Shown here in pieces: positions 35,261-46,984 of a stretch of 64,000 bases of DNA; within the stretch, counting starts at the first letter, position 1, and each line of letters starts with the position of its first letter. Location of the stretch: the NCBI GenBank assembly GCA_014529385.2, contig CM043964.1, forward strand, positions 134,206,420-134,270,419, written 5' to 3'. Source of the stretch: Adiantum capillus-veneris. Lineage: Eukaryota; Streptophyta; Polypodiopsida; Polypodiales; Pteridaceae. Both the position numbers and the translations under genes were made by a program. Under the pieces are notes generated by a model. The model had not been told where the DNA came from. It saw only the letters and a list, made by a program, of their open reading frames with translations, and ran no database searches.

Positions 35261-37677
35261 GGTGTGTTGATCCATCCATTGTTGCTCCTATGGTGATCTT
35301 CACTATCCCTCATGTACCTTGGAACTTGAGGCCTATTCCTGTTCCAAAGGCTCATTTGCCAAAACTCATTGAGTTGCTTAATGAAAAGATCAATATGGGT
35401 ATATTGGAGCCTTCTTGTGCTCCATATTCAAACAGGTGGTTCATTGTTCCAAATAAAAATGGTTCTTTACGCTTTATTCAGGATATGCAACCTGTAAACA
35501 AGGTGACAATCAGAAATGTGGGTATAGGGCCAATTGTCGATGAGTTTGCAGAGGCATTTGCAGGAAGGGCAATATATTCTATGGAAGATTTGTACTCAGG
35601 GTATGATCAGTTCCAACTAGCAATGGAAAGCAGGGACCTGACTACCATGAGGACACCCTTGGGTTTAGTAAGGATGTGCACCTTACCTCAGGGGGCTACA
35701 AATTCTGTTGCACACATGATGAATGGTATGAACAAAGTCCTACGTGACTTCATACCACAAACTACGATACCTTTCCTTGATGATGTGCCAATCAAAGGAT
35801 GTGATGTAAGTGAAAAAGATGTGGCTCTAGACTCGAGGGGGTGCCGAAAGTATGTGGCAAACCATATCAATGATTGTGATAATATCTTGTCAAGGTTGGA
35901 AGAGGTGAACCTTACCTTGTCTAGCCAAAAGTCAGTGTTTGGTGTGAATGAAGTTCTTATTGTGGGACATATGTGCGGGCCATATGGTAGAAGGCCTTGT
36001 CCTGCAAAGATTGATGTAATCCAAAGAATGAAAGAGAAATGTATAAATGTCACTGAGGTTCGAAGGTTCTTGGGTGCATGCGTGTTTTATGTTATCTGGA
36101 TTCCGCATTATGCACATGTAGCAGAGCCTTTGTATCAGCTTTTGAGAAAGAACCAAAAGTTTCAATGGGAAGAAATGCATACTCATGCCATGAGAAAATT
36201 AAAGAAGTTGTTGCTTATGTCTCCAACTTTGAGGAAAGCAAACTATGAATGTGGAAGATATGTAATTGTGACAGTGGATACTAGCCCCACAGGAATTGGA
36301 TGGGCAATTGGGCAAGATGATGATGATGGCAAGCGATATGTGGTGAGGTTTGGAGCAAAAGTCCTAAGTGCTCATCAACGTAACTATCCACAGGTAAAAA
36401 GAGAGTTATGGGGAGTAGTCACAGCTTTGAAATGTGACAAAGAGTACTTGATAGGAGCAAATGTAATAGTGGAGACTGATTGCCTACCCCTTCTTGGAAT
36501 GATCACAAGTTGCTCAACTCCTGACATTGCTATGTTGAGATGGATTGCCTACATAAAGTCCTTGAATCCAGAATTTAAGCATATTGTAGGGAAAGATAAT
36601 CCAGTTGCAGATATTCTTTCAAGAGCAAGGTATGAAAAAGAAGAAGACATGGTTGATGAGGGCGATGATGTAGGTACACAGTTCTATAGTATCTCTCATG
36701 CCAAGGGTGATCATGTTTGCTTGTCAAATGCACTTGAGTCATTTACAGAGGACCTATATCAAGGTGACTGGTTGCTCATTGGACGCTATTTGAGCACTTT
36801 GATGAGGCAAGAAGGGTGGACTGATCAAGAGTTCAAAAGAATACGTGGAAAGGCCTATGGATACTTTTTGAAAGATGGGAACTTATGGAAGCATCCAAAA
36901 CAAAGAAATGGAATGCCAATGAGAGTCGTGAATGATAAGGATGCTCAAAATGAGCTTATGAAAAAGTTTCATGAGAGTCTTTATGCTGGACATAGAGGTG
37001 TATGGGCCACCTTTACTAAAATGAAAGAGAGGTATTGGTAGAAAGGTATGTATAAAGATGTATCTCACTTTGTGTAGTCCTGTGAAACCTGTCAAATGTA
37101 TTCAAATGTACGTCATCGTGATGGGTTGCACCCTACTTACCCATTGGCCATGCATTACAAGTGGGTAGTAGATTTGGTTACAATGCCATTGGACTTATGG
37201 CAAATGAGATACATAGTGCTTGCACGAGAAGACTTAATCAATCAAGTTGAAGGTCGTGCTCTAAGAACAAAAAGCACAGAAGGGGTATGTAAGTTCCTCT
37301 TGGATGATGTAATTAGCCGTTATGGCTGTGTTGGGAAAATAACAACGGACAGGGGTGAGCTGGATGCTGACAAAGCAAGGGAGTTTTTCTCTAGGTTGGG
37401 CATTAAACTTGCTCTCACTACTGCATATAATCCTGAGGGAAATGGTAAATCGGAGCGTGGGCATCCTCCTATCATTAAAGCTTTAGCTAAGGCCTGTAAA
37501 GGTAAAATGGGAGAGTGGCCTAGGTTGTTGCCTTATGCTTTATGGGCTGATCGTACAACTCATAGCTCGGTTACTGGTTTTATGCCTTTTGAGTTGATGT
37601 ATGGTCAAAAACCTATAATGCCAATTGAGGATGTAATTCCCACATGGAATGTATTACCTAGAAGATGGAATGAGTAG
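35212..37677 (+). pseudogene. pol: RT-RNase H-integrase of the second-lineage Ty3 element
   Basis: A 609-residue open frame (35212-37041) holds RT with LRFIQDMQPVNK, MEDLYSGYDQF and the intact catalytic FLDD. RNase H follows (TVDTSPTGIGWAIGQ, then VETDCLPLLG and GKDNPVADILSR), then the start of the integrase zinc domain. TAG codons at 37039-37041 and 37075-37077 sit in that zinc domain. The integrase core continues at 37096-37677 with the acidic triad visible (VVDLVT, TTDRGELD, NPEGNGKSERG). RT and RNase H look catalytically complete. Confidence 0.9.
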
Positions 37678-38173
37678 GGAAGACCTTCTTGCTTTGCGCA
37701 TACAACAGTTAGAAAGAAGGCCCCAAGATATTGAGATTGCAGTAGCACAATTAAAAGATGCAAGGTTAAAGAATAAGGACAGATTCGACAAGAGGCATAG
37801 GCTCATACTTAAAGCTATTGAGGAAGGTGATTGGGTGTTGGTGTATGACAGTAGTCTTGAAAACCAACATTCAACAATAAGAAAGCTTTCAAAGAGATGG
37901 TTTGGTCCTTATGTGGTTCAGCATATACATGGGAATGCAGCTTATACCTTGCATGAATTAGATGGGACAAAAATGAAGATTCCCATTGCAGGGAAAAGGA
38001 TCAAGTTATTCAAAAGAAGAGGTGATACAGATCCCTTTGATTCACAGGAAGGTCAAAATGAAGGCTCTGATGAAAATGCTATGGATGTGGATGAAGAACA
38101 AGAGGATGATGCGTTAGATTTTGTTGCAAGCGATGATGAAATCGACATGTATGTTGACTTAAATGAAGACTGA
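37649..38173 (+). pseudogene. pol: Integrase C-terminal region of the second-lineage Ty3 element
   Basis: It is a +frame continuation after the stop at 37675-37677. It holds the GPY-like block (GDWVLVYDSSLE, KRWFGPYVV) used by Ty3 integrases and ends in a long acidic tail (EGSDENAMDVDEEQEDD). There is no chromodomain, unlike the other Ty3 family in the window. Confidence 0.82.
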
Positions 38174-38219
38174 ACCTACAAAAGATATTTGTGGCACATA
38201 TCGGAGGATGTGCAGGTTT

Positions 38220-39248
38220 AGAGGGGGTGGATGTCGTGCCATGGCATGTTCATAATGTGAAATTAAAGTATCTACCTCACTCTTAATGTTTATGATGTGT
38301 GGGACCAAATGCTATTATGTACATAGTGTGATATATGCGAAAATAGATGCCACGGTTGCAGCTCTGTATATACCTTGCGGGGACAACGAGGCCCTCGACG
38401 TGGCACTATAGCATGTTTTTTTTTACACATAAAGATATGCCTAATTTGCTTTGGGAATGTACAAATGTCAAGTGTTTTGAAGTGGCACGCTCGTTTTGCC
38501 TAGAAAGTTCAATGCGGGCAATCTCAGCCAGAAATAGTTGGTTTCTTGCGCTGGCGTGAAAGACGTATCCAAAGTGCTTACCAAGTGTCCAAATGAGGTT
38601 CAACATGAAAATTGAGCCCAATGGGATTTTCCCACAATTTTAGGGATTTTTCCCAGCTCGTTTGGGCTTTTTACGGACAAAAAGTGACATTTTTGGGCTA
38701 AAAATGGCCTAAAAATGCTCAAAATAGCTCAAAATGCCACATCAACGACGCTGGAGTTGTTGCTCAAGTTGTGTGGGAATTTTTAGAGCCAAGAATGAGC
38801 TCATCTGGACACATGAGCAAGGAGATACATCCATTCCTCTACAGGGTGCTAGTGCAGTCCCGTGCTGCTTCCACTACATGGTTGAGGCTGTGAGGCCTCC
38901 AATTAGGGTTTCCCCTCCTCAAATAACTACTTGGGCTTCTCCAATGAAGTACTGAAGCTTCCATGAAATGGTCACGATGAAGAATTGAAGCGTAAATTTA
39001 GGGTTTTTAACAGGTCGAATGAGCACTGCATCTGTGCAATTGGGAGCGAGGCTACACCTAATCTTCACACACACAGGAGTTTTGAGTTAGTATTGGTTCT
39101 TTTTCAAAGTGGAGCTTTCATGGATGGAGTTTTGTTCTTTTTTAGTGTGTTTTTGGCTTCAAATCGTCTACGCCTTGCTTGATTTTGCTACGAATCCTCA
39201 CAGTCAGAGGCCCGACGCTTTCCTAGTCGCACTGCGCACTTCTTGACA
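38220..39248 (+). mobile_element. Polypurine tract and 3' LTR of the second-lineage Ty3 element
   Basis: TTTAGAGGGGGTGGA at ~38217-38231 primes plus-strand synthesis, and the LTR (38232-39248) starts TGTCGTGCC directly after it. It differs from the 5' LTR at scattered sites and lacks the 177-bp duplication. Confidence 0.88.
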
Positions 39249-39625
39249 ACGCAGGAGCATAAGAGACAACATTACACTTAAGATGGTACTCACCAACAAG
39301 GTAACATATGGTCAAGCACATGCAAGCATATGCATATTGTACATAGAGTAATAAAACTACACAGTATTAAGCGAAAAATTTCTTTTGGATACCATTTTTG
39401 AGCTGTATCGATACTGTAACGAAGGTAATAGTTTCAAGTGGTGCATTACCTCGAGCACTAAGTGGAAAAGAGGAGCACTACAGATGTCTACTACAAGCAA
39501 CAACCAGGTAAATTGATACAGAAATCCTGAAATACGATTGTGTGTATGCACTGATATTAAAAATAAAAGTTCTTTCTTCTTATGGTTTTTTTTTAGTACT
39601 ATTTAGCATGAAAATGTATCAAAGA
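39249..39625. other. Gene-free stretch
   Basis: I see nothing coding; it is the right flank of the Ty3 insertion. Confidence 0.5.
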
Positions 39626-40325
39626 GGTATATGACAACCTCTTGTGAGGACATATGTCATTGTGTAAGACTGGTTGTTTTTGAAAAAATAAAGGTTGTAC
39701 AAACAGAATGATGCCAAAATTTTCACAGATTAGATATACTTATAAAAGTGTCATGCTGACTTATAAACCATAGAAATAAGGGTGCCCATAAGGCAACATC
39801 TAGTGCAATATCTAAGAATGCTAAACATGTATAACCATTGTTTAAAAAAAAAATATATAGCATCAAAGATTTGAAAGAGGGTATATGACAACCTCCTGTG
39901 AGGACAGATGTCATTGTGTAAGAAGGTTTTTTTTTAACAAAGAAAGGTTTTACAAATTGGACGTTGCCAAAATTTTCACAAATTAGATATACTTAGAAAG
40001 TATCATGCTAATTTATGAACCATAGAGATAAACGTGCCAATAAGGCAACATATAGTGTAGTATCTAAGGATGCTAAACTCATATGTGCAACCATTGTTTT
40101 TTTTAATCATTATCTAACACTAAAAATTTGAAAGAAGGTATATGACAACCTCCTGTGAGGATAGATGTTGTTGTATAAGAAGGTTTTTTCAAACAAAATG
40201 TTGCCAAAATTTTCACAAATTAGATGTACTTATAAAGGCTGACTTATAATTCATAGAGATAAGGATGCCCCTAAGGCAACATCTAGTATAGTATGCTAAA
40301 CTCATATGTGTAACCATTGGTGATA
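39626..40325. repeat. ~255-bp tandem repeat, 2.7 copies
   Basis: Units start at 39626, 39880 and 40137 with GGTATATGACAACCTC, followed by GTTGCCAAAATTTTCACA and AAGGCAACAT.TAGT blocks in the same order. Units differ at many sites and the third is short. Confidence 0.9.
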
Positions 40326-40860
40326 AACAGGGATACAGGCAGATAGCTAGGATGAGCATCACTCGAGATGTATTTAAGCTACAACAGATTCGAGACAAGC
40401 TTATGTCAGTACGTAAAGGGAAAAAGCGAACAAAGCCAATAGCAATTAGAGACCCCATCTCCAAGCCGTGTAAACCCATAAAAACTTTCACAGACCGTAA
40501 TCGACCCTACTTGCATAGACAAGCAAAATAAAACATAACATATAATTAGGAGTAAGGTTGGGGTCTAGAGTGTGATAGCAAAAACAAGTAGTGGGGATTG
40601 CTTGATATACCTATCATCCATTTATTAAAAAATAGTTCTAATTAATTGTACTTTTGGTTGGTTGATAGGTAAAGATCCCCGCTTTCATCTACTAGGAGGT
40701 CCGGCTAAAAGCTCCTACTTTTTCATGTATCGAAGTATCTTATAATAAGTTTTATATCAAAAAGTTCTACTTTGCTTTGGTCTTTACACAACATGGTAAG
40801 TGAAAACAGTATTTAAGTTCTCTCAGTATATGATTCTAAATGATGGGATTTTACAATCAA
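40326..40860. other. Gene-free AT-rich stretch
   Basis: I see no gene. It is the left flank of the second RT element. Confidence 0.45.
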
Positions 40861-40929
40861 ACACACACACAATTTTCCCGGGATACCTTTGGTCGGGTAT
40901 CCCGGGATACCTTTGGGATACCTACCCAG

Positions 40930-41265
40930 GTTTATGCATTTATTACATGGGTGGCCTCGTTTCCAACTGAATTAAGGCATGCGATAATAATCTATTATCA
41001 GTTTCATGAACACATGCTAGAAGGAGCTAAGGGACTGGTCCTATACACTCTTGGGGCTCCACTTCTTCAAAAGCTACACAACACACCCGTTTCCAATACA
41101 ATCGAAACCCTACTCAAACCACCCAAAGGCAAGGAGCAACTAAAGAAGATCACACACACACCAAGCAGCATGGTGTCGACAAGCAAGAAGCCAAGGCAAT
41201 TCAGAGGATCTAAAGATTATGGGGATACTCCTAAAGCACTTGAATACCCAAATTCCAAAGATTAG
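40930..41265 (+). pseudogene. Upstream ORF part of RT element copy 2
   Basis: An open stretch of ~110 residues with no known domain, basic at its end (STSKKPRQFRGSKD). Its place before the RT chain and a faint match to the RG-tailed ORF of copy 1 suggest the first protein of the element. Confidence 0.35.
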
Positions 41266-42447
41266 GTACGTCTACTTATCACAAGAAATAATGGATTATT
41301 ACATTTTGAATGCAATGTTAAGATGCATGGAAGATTCGTTCACATATTGTTTTGTAACAAATTTATGGACTTTATTAATCCTCATAAGTTTTTTCAAGCG
41401 TTGATAAATGATTTTCACATCAATAAAGAATTGTCTGAAATGAGGATTTGCTTTGGTTGGAAATATACCAAAACTTGAAACATACTCTATACAAACCATC
41501 TTCTGTGTTCGCCCAGGAATTTGATTAAACACAAACATGTGGTTGTTTAACTCATAAAAGGTTTTCCAACTTTTTGGTTGACTTAGAACCTTTTGGAAGA
41601 CATGTTATCACCACTAACCCTAGCATAGCTAGACATAAAATTTTTCAAGAGTTTATCAAGAAAGATTAAATCACATACCATTAATACCAGTAAACCCTAA
41701 GTCAATAATAAAAGACTTAGCAATGTATGGAAGACCTTATGTAACCTTTTAGGATGTGAGATAGTAAAAATCATTACAATTATATCCAAGGTTCAGTTCA
41801 TGAGATGTTTTCCCAAAGATTTCCCTTTTATAGGCAGAACCAAACTCCCTGGTACAAGAACACAGATTTGATGGATGAAATAAAATATATTTAACAATTT
41901 TTATTTATATGTGGAATTGATAAATTTGTACAAACTCCAGTATTCATATGTAAGAAACTCATTCAATTAGCACCAAAAAAGGCTAGAGAAATCCCCGAGT
42001 TTCGTCTTATTTCTTCACAAGAGGAGGAAATTTTCCAGGCCATAGGATCTTATACCCAAGAGATTGGGTTAGATACACCATCTATGTTCTCTCTCCCATA
42101 TCTTATGGGAAATTTTAAAATCCATAAAATGGATTTCAGATGGATCACTAATGCGCATAATTGTGTATTTACTCCTCTACAACCATAATCACTAAATTAC
42201 TCAAAGGATTAATACAAGGGTTTACAGAGTACACCGAAATTATACATAAAAAGATACAATTTTTTTTTGGAACACAAACCAATGGGTATTGGATGATTAA
42301 TAATCAATACGATTTTTTGATTAATCTACCAAACGTATTACAAACATTCATTCCTTTGATATAACATCTTGTTATGAGGCTATCCCTCATAAAGGCACGC
42401 ATGGTCTACTTGAGGTCCTAGACAACATTATTAAATTCATAAAAGTT

Positions 42448-43245
42448 ATGAAATATCTTGGATTTAAAAGTTACCACAAACAAATTGTGCTTACCAAAAA
42501 GAAAAGTGAAGTGGTATGGACATTTGAGTATTTACATAACATCAATGAGTTTGTTCTTAATAACTGCTTTAAAAAATTAGGCAAACATATTTATCGCCAA
42601 GAGAAGGGTATACCAATGGAATATAATTGTTTACCATTATGGTGTAATCTGTATTTAGCATGGTATGAAATTGAGTACACAAAAAAGCTATCCCGGCTTA
42701 CACAATTTGATATGATGAAGGCATTCTTATATTCATGGAGGTATATGGTTGATTTGCTATTTGCTAATAATCTTTTTATTTCACAATGTCTAAATCACCA
42801 AAAACCCTTGTCCCATGAGGACCCCTTTACAACTTACGCTTTGGAGATTATTGGGATTAAAGCCACACACAAGGAAAACCAAACCACATATTTAAATACA
42901 CATATCCAATTGTGCGATTCAATTGAAGGGGAGTATGTAACATACACTGCATGGAAAAAAGATAAATTACCATGCCCTAATGTGTCGTTTATTCATGCAG
43001 CCAGTAATCGGCCAAAAAAGATGGCATATAATGTATGCATATCACAAGTTCTTCCCATATTATATAATGCATCTCAAGAATCGTATGCGATCACAGGTTT
43101 AAATAAACTAGTCTCTATGTTTGTAGAGAATGGGTTCAAAAAAGAAAAGATAATTACATGTATTACTAATTTCATTGAGGGAAATCAACTTCTAGGCATT
43201 AGATTTACCATCAGTACCTTAAAACAGAGAATTGGTAGAGGATAG
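42448..43245 (+). pseudogene. Reverse transcriptase palm/thumb, RT element copy 2
   Basis: 265 open residues align with copy 1: GIPMEYNCLPLWCNLYL for GIPMGFACSPIMCNLYL, then YMVDLL where copy 1 has FMDDL. The first catalytic Asp is thus Val (GTT at 42748-42750), and the conserved Gly of GIPMG is Glu, so the enzyme is dead although the frame is open. The thumb reads RPKKMAYNVCIS...FVENGFKKEKIITC. The stop TAG (43243-43245) overlaps the first arm of the 3' structure. Confidence 0.72.
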
Positions 43246-43302
43246 GTCCACTTGGTGGCCTATCCTCCACCAAGTGCACCTTTCCTCAGGGATGGGGGAG
43301 GG

Positions 43303-43303
<1 letters not shown>
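43238..43303 (+). other. 3'-terminal paired structure and G-rich tail of RT element copy 2
   Basis: GAGGATAGG (43238-43246) is complementary to CCTATCCTC (43259-43267), and CACTTGGTG (43249-43257) to CACCAAGTG (43268-43276). The arms are interleaved, so the two pairings are alternatives or part of a pseudoknot. Then CCTCAGGGATGGGGGAGGG leads to (CA)n. Confidence 0.82.
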
Positions 43304-43341
<38 letters not shown>

Positions 43342-43548
43342 ATATGGAACATAGGATGCATGCTAACCAATACTCTGGGATAGTACACACATCCACACCC
43401 ACTCAATTCCCACCCCAAACACCCATACCTATATGGTCAACCCTTTGCTCTAGGTTTGACACTTTATACCTTAATTTTTTGGAATCTACTCCTTGCTTAC
43501 CATACTCGACTCAATGCCTGCATTTTTGAAGTGTGAACACATTTTTCG

Positions 43549-43581
<33 letters not shown>

Positions 43582-43845
43582 CACAATATATGGAACAAAA
43601 GAGATAAGGCAAAAAACACATGGCAATATTATAGACACAAAACCACACAACATGCACGTGCTTATGTATTACCAAAAGTTTTGTTAACAAGTTTTTTCTA
43701 AACATGACACATACAACAACATTATTGGCGGAAGATTGATAGAAGGACGGATACCTCCAAAGCAAGACGAGATGATGGATTTCAAAGCCAAAAACCCCTT
43801 CTTTTGTGCTTTTCCTCTGGCATAGACAAGCCCCTTATTTTGTAG
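43304..43845. repeat. Dispersed repeat R1 starting with (CA)n, copy 2
   Basis: Matches 28862-29436 almost throughout, with shorter internal (CA)n. The RT element abuts its first (CA)n tract. Confidence 0.88.
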
Positions 43846-44235
43846 AACATACATTGTGCGTGCACTACTTCTCATATAGCAATCTCCTCAACCACATGAA
43901 CCAAGAGATGAAGTTTGACTAAGAAGAACCGATCGAGGAAATGTATCCTCAATGGCACACACAGTTTCTGCTACAAGTGTTTGAGCAACAGGGATAGCAT
44001 CTATTTCAATTTCCTTAGAGCTCACAAATATGCAAGAAAACACACAAGAATACAGTAAGTGCTAGTTGAGGTGATGTCATTAGTCCCCCTCTTGTTGAGA
44101 GAGCCCGCCTAGAGGTTAGTCAAAAATCTCCTCTCGAGGTTTCTGGCTTCGCTCCTGGTATGGACTCTCTCATCACAAAGGAGTGCCTTGATGTGATGTT
44201 TACCGTTCAACAAGCTTCTTTCAGTAGGAAATTTC
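43846..44235. other. Stretch without a clear gene
   Basis: I see no intact gene. From ~44100 the plus strand may be the decayed upstream part of the Ty3 remnant that follows. Confidence 0.4.
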
Positions 44236-44640
44236 TTGTGTCTCCTCTCTCAGGATGTGATATGATTTTGGCATAAGGTGGTTTCGTGAACTCAACCCTC
44301 TCATTGATTTGGAGGCTAACACTCTCACTTTACATGCCAAAACTGATTCCCCCCTCATCATTCGTGTTGAGGAAGGCTTGCATTCTTTTCCTCTCATCTC
44401 TCATGTGTAGGTAAAGCGTGAATGACGACGAGGAGCACAAGCGGCATTCATCTATGCTGCTCCAGTTTCCTAGAGCATTCAGGCTCCAGCTAAGTATTCA
44501 GAGTTGTTTACGAAGTTTAAACATCTCTTTTTGCAAGATTATCTTCCACCTCGTCTCCCACCCGAGCGGCCGGAGGACCATCGCTTTGAGCTTATGGAGG
44601 GAGCTCAGCCTGTCAGTAAGGCTCCCTATCGATTGAACAA
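44236..44640 (+). pseudogene. pol: Ty3 protease-RT junction remnant
   Basis: In shifting plus-strand frames it reads SPLSGCDMILA, FRELNPLIDLEANTLTL and later DYLPPRLPPERPEDHRFEL followed by PVSKAPYRL. These are the end of a Ty3 protease and the start of RT (the DHxIxLxPGxxP..PYRL consensus). It stops at ~44640; no LTR was seen. Confidence 0.7.
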
Positions 44641-45619
44641 GACACAAGATATTGTGTACATAAAAAAGTGTAGTTAAGTGGAGTCTTGTGGTGTACCTTA
44701 CTAGCTCTTCAAGTTTAAAAATAGAATTCCTCACTTTCTTGTCCCGGCATATGCACATACTCACCGGAAAAATGAACTACAATGTAAATAGTCTTAGCAT
44801 ATATTAATGGTATCACTATTTAACTTTTTGGGCTACCACCAAGAGACTACTTTGGAAAGAAATTTGTGACAAATTCAAAAAAGAAAAGGGGAATTTTAAA
44901 GTGTTAATGGCCTTAGTGGTTGGAAGGGGCCACTGATTGTAGGGAGGGGCATCTCAGTCATCATTTCAAGGTATGGGTGATTTGACTTGTCATAGGATGA
45001 CGTCGATGTCAACTTTTGACAGATTATTCCCACGTGCCAAGTGATCTCCCTGAGCTTCAAAATTCAATCGATCGTCTCATTGACTCTCGTTTTTTATCTA
45101 CCGGACTGAGAAGGTAAACCCTACTTCCGTTTTGAATTGTTGAGGTTTGAAAACATCTCATTCACTCTCGCCTCTACTCTATTGGATTGAGAAGGTAGAC
45201 CCTACTGTCATTTTCAACTGTTGAGGTTTCCATGTCTGCATGTGCCATTTTTCCTGCTGCTTTTGAAGTGAAGCTTTGCATGCATCATGAATACTATAGC
45301 ACTTGGAGCTATATGCATGCATGAATCTTTCTCCTAGTGCTCATAAGACATGCATCCTTTTAGCAAACAAAGGTCGCCACCAGTACTCATAAATTTTTTT
45401 GAACTACTCAAGCTTACATGTCTGCATGTCCCCTTTTGCATGTCTGCTTTACCGAAGTCAAGCTTTTCATGCATCATATTCTAGCACTTGGAGCTATAGA
45501 CATTAGTCTTTCTTTTCCTGCTCATAAGATCATCCTCTTTACTATACAGTCAAGCTGTAGGCTACAAGATGAAGTCACTTGCATGCGGTTTACCAAGGCA
45601 CAAGACCGAGAAGGGCACA
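44641..45619. other. Gene-free stretch with small duplications
   Basis: Two duplications are visible. CATCTCATT.ACTCTCG with GA.TGAGAAGGTA.ACCCTAC occurs at ~45075 and ~45158. CATGCATCAT...CTAGCACTTGGAGCTAT occurs at ~45283 and ~45470. No gene was recognised. Confidence 0.55.
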
Positions 45620-46610
45620 ATGTCTAACCTTGAACTTCAAGATCAAACCCCTCCAACCAATGAGCTCACGATGCAAATTAGTCCATCAAAAGTGGAGGTA
45701 AAGAATGTGTCTGGCGCTTTGGAATGTGTTGCATCCAACTAGAAGCTGTCAACAAAGTCATTGAAAGGTATGCATGTGTATGTTTTGCATTGTTTTTTTT
45801 CATTGCTTCAGTGTTTGCAAAGCTGGCCTTTCAACAAGCTCTGTTTTCTGGTGCTTGCAGCATTGGAGTACCCGCGGCTATCAAGATTTTGCTTCTCGAC
45901 TGAGGAACTGCATGAGGAATACGGGCTTAGCCTAGAGGGGAAGCTCCCTAAAGAGCTCACAGATAAAGATGTCCCCAATGAGGATTGACTGAATGTCTTC
46001 AAGTGCCTGCACATGAAAAGCACAAAGCTATTTCTCAACCATGTGAGGGATGAGTTCATTGATGAGTGCCAGCTGTTGTACCAAAAGGTATATCAAGCAA
46101 CCCCATGCAATGGTGAGCTTCTCGACTGAGGAACTGCATGAGGAATACGGGCTTAGCCTAGAGGGGAAGCTCCCTAAAGAGCTCACAGATAAAGATGTCC
46201 CCAATGAGGATTGACTGAATGTCTTCAAGTGCCTGCACATGAAAAGCACAAAGCTATTTCTCAACCATGTGAGGGATGAGTTCATTGATGAGTGCCAGCT
46301 GTTGTACCAAAAGGTATATCAAGCAACCCCATGCAATGGTGAGCTGCTAGCAAAATTTGCATGGGGTTTCTTGTATGAGAGGTGTCCAGCAGCAGTGAGT
46401 GATCCGACTGGACATTAGATTGCATGGGCCAGGTTTACTGGCAGTGTCCTTGAAAACTGCAAGATGCAAAAAGGGTGTTTGGAGCGGAAGATCGACAAGT
46501 TCTGCACCGATTATGGCTCGATAGGTGTCATTCAAATAGAAGCATCTATCTATGATGGTGCCTTGTCATCAATACCAACAATGTTGGCAAGCAAGTTGTA
46601 GCCATTTCAG
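45620..46610 (+). pseudogene. Broken multi-exon gene of unknown function, 5' part
   Basis: A frame starts MSNLELQDQTPPTNEL at 45620 and is joined across a 93-bp GT-AG phase-1 intron (45768-45860) to ALEYPRLSRFCFSTEELHEEYGL. It goes on through LNVFKCLHMKSTKLFLNHVRDEFIDEC. In-frame stops occur near 45740, at 45985-45987 and ~46416. The exon is tandemly duplicated (45892-46117 and 46118-46343). After the second copy the frame reads ELLAKFAWGFLYERCPAAVSDPTGH. I do not recognise the family; exon-like structure with coding-quality text between stops suggests a dead member of a host or transposon gene family. Confidence 0.5.
45892..46343 (+). repeat. Perfect 226-bp tandem duplication containing an exon
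   Basis: Unit 1 (45892-46117) and unit 2 (46118-46343) appear identical base for base, including the in-frame TGA and the AAAAG-GTATATC possible splice donor. It must be recent. Confidence 0.93.
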
Positions 46611-46769
46611 GCAGTAGAGATTCCAATGTATATTTAGCTAGTGGTTAGCACGGTGAAGGGACTTAGTGGCCAGGAGAATGAGCAAAAAAAGTTTGTTGGG
46701 TGAGGTAAAAGTGCAGCTATAGGAAAAGAGGGACCTGTGGCTTAGAATTAAAGAACATTATCTTTGCTT

Positions 46770-46957
46770 ACAGGGACTTCTACAGGGAATTGGACCAACT
46801 AAACAAGGAGTTGGAGGTGCTCAAGACCTCACCCGATTCAAATCCACGTGAGGTAGACAGCAAAGAGGTAGAGGTCACAACTATCACCAAGATGCTGTCC
46901 AAGGCAGGTGCCACTATTGATTCAGGGCGGCTTAAAGAAGACTTGGACTCCTTGTAG
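46770..46957 (+). pseudogene. Coiled-coil-like exon of the broken gene
   Basis: Open stretch DFYRELDQLNKELEVLK...KEVEVTTITKMLSKAG...RLKEDLDSL, ending in TAG. The heptad-like Leu pattern and charge suggest a coiled coil. Linked to its neighbours only by position and strand. Confidence 0.4.
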
Positions 46958-46984
46958 GTCAACTTGCTGCTAAAAGTTCTTAGA

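Larger units (their letters stand above)
30947..39248 (+). mobile_element. Ty3 LTR retrotransposon of a second lineage, both LTRs present
   Basis: The 5' LTR is 30947-32162, the 3' LTR 38232-39248, and between them lie gag, protease, RT, RNase H and integrase in Ty3 order. LTRs start TGTCGTGCC and end CTTGACA. The flanks ACGT (30943-30946) and ACGC (39249-39252) may be a mutated target duplication. The RT (TPLGLVRMCTLPQG, FLDDVPIKG) and protease (IDHGLEINLMSK) are unlike the chromoviruses here. Several stops and frame shifts make it non-autonomous, but damage is much lighter than in copies 1 and 2. Confidence 0.92.
40861..43339 (+). mobile_element. CA-tailed RT element, copy 2 (decayed)
   Basis: Left border candidate: a (CA)6 tract (40860-40872) directly followed by an 11-bp palindrome (CCCGGGATACC 40877-40887 with GGTATCCCGGG 40896-40906). 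Inside lie an upstream ORF (40840-41265), a decayed domain shared with copy 1 (~41300-41475), decayed fingers (~42080-42160) and the RT palm/thumb (42448-43245). The right end has a structured tail, a G-rich block and (CA)n at 43304-43339. The CA tract then runs into repeat R1. Confidence 0.6.

Noticed and set aside
43238-43276. A full H-type pseudoknot with both 9-bp stems
   Set aside because: The loop that must cross the first stem would have no nucleotides, so both stems cannot form fully at once.
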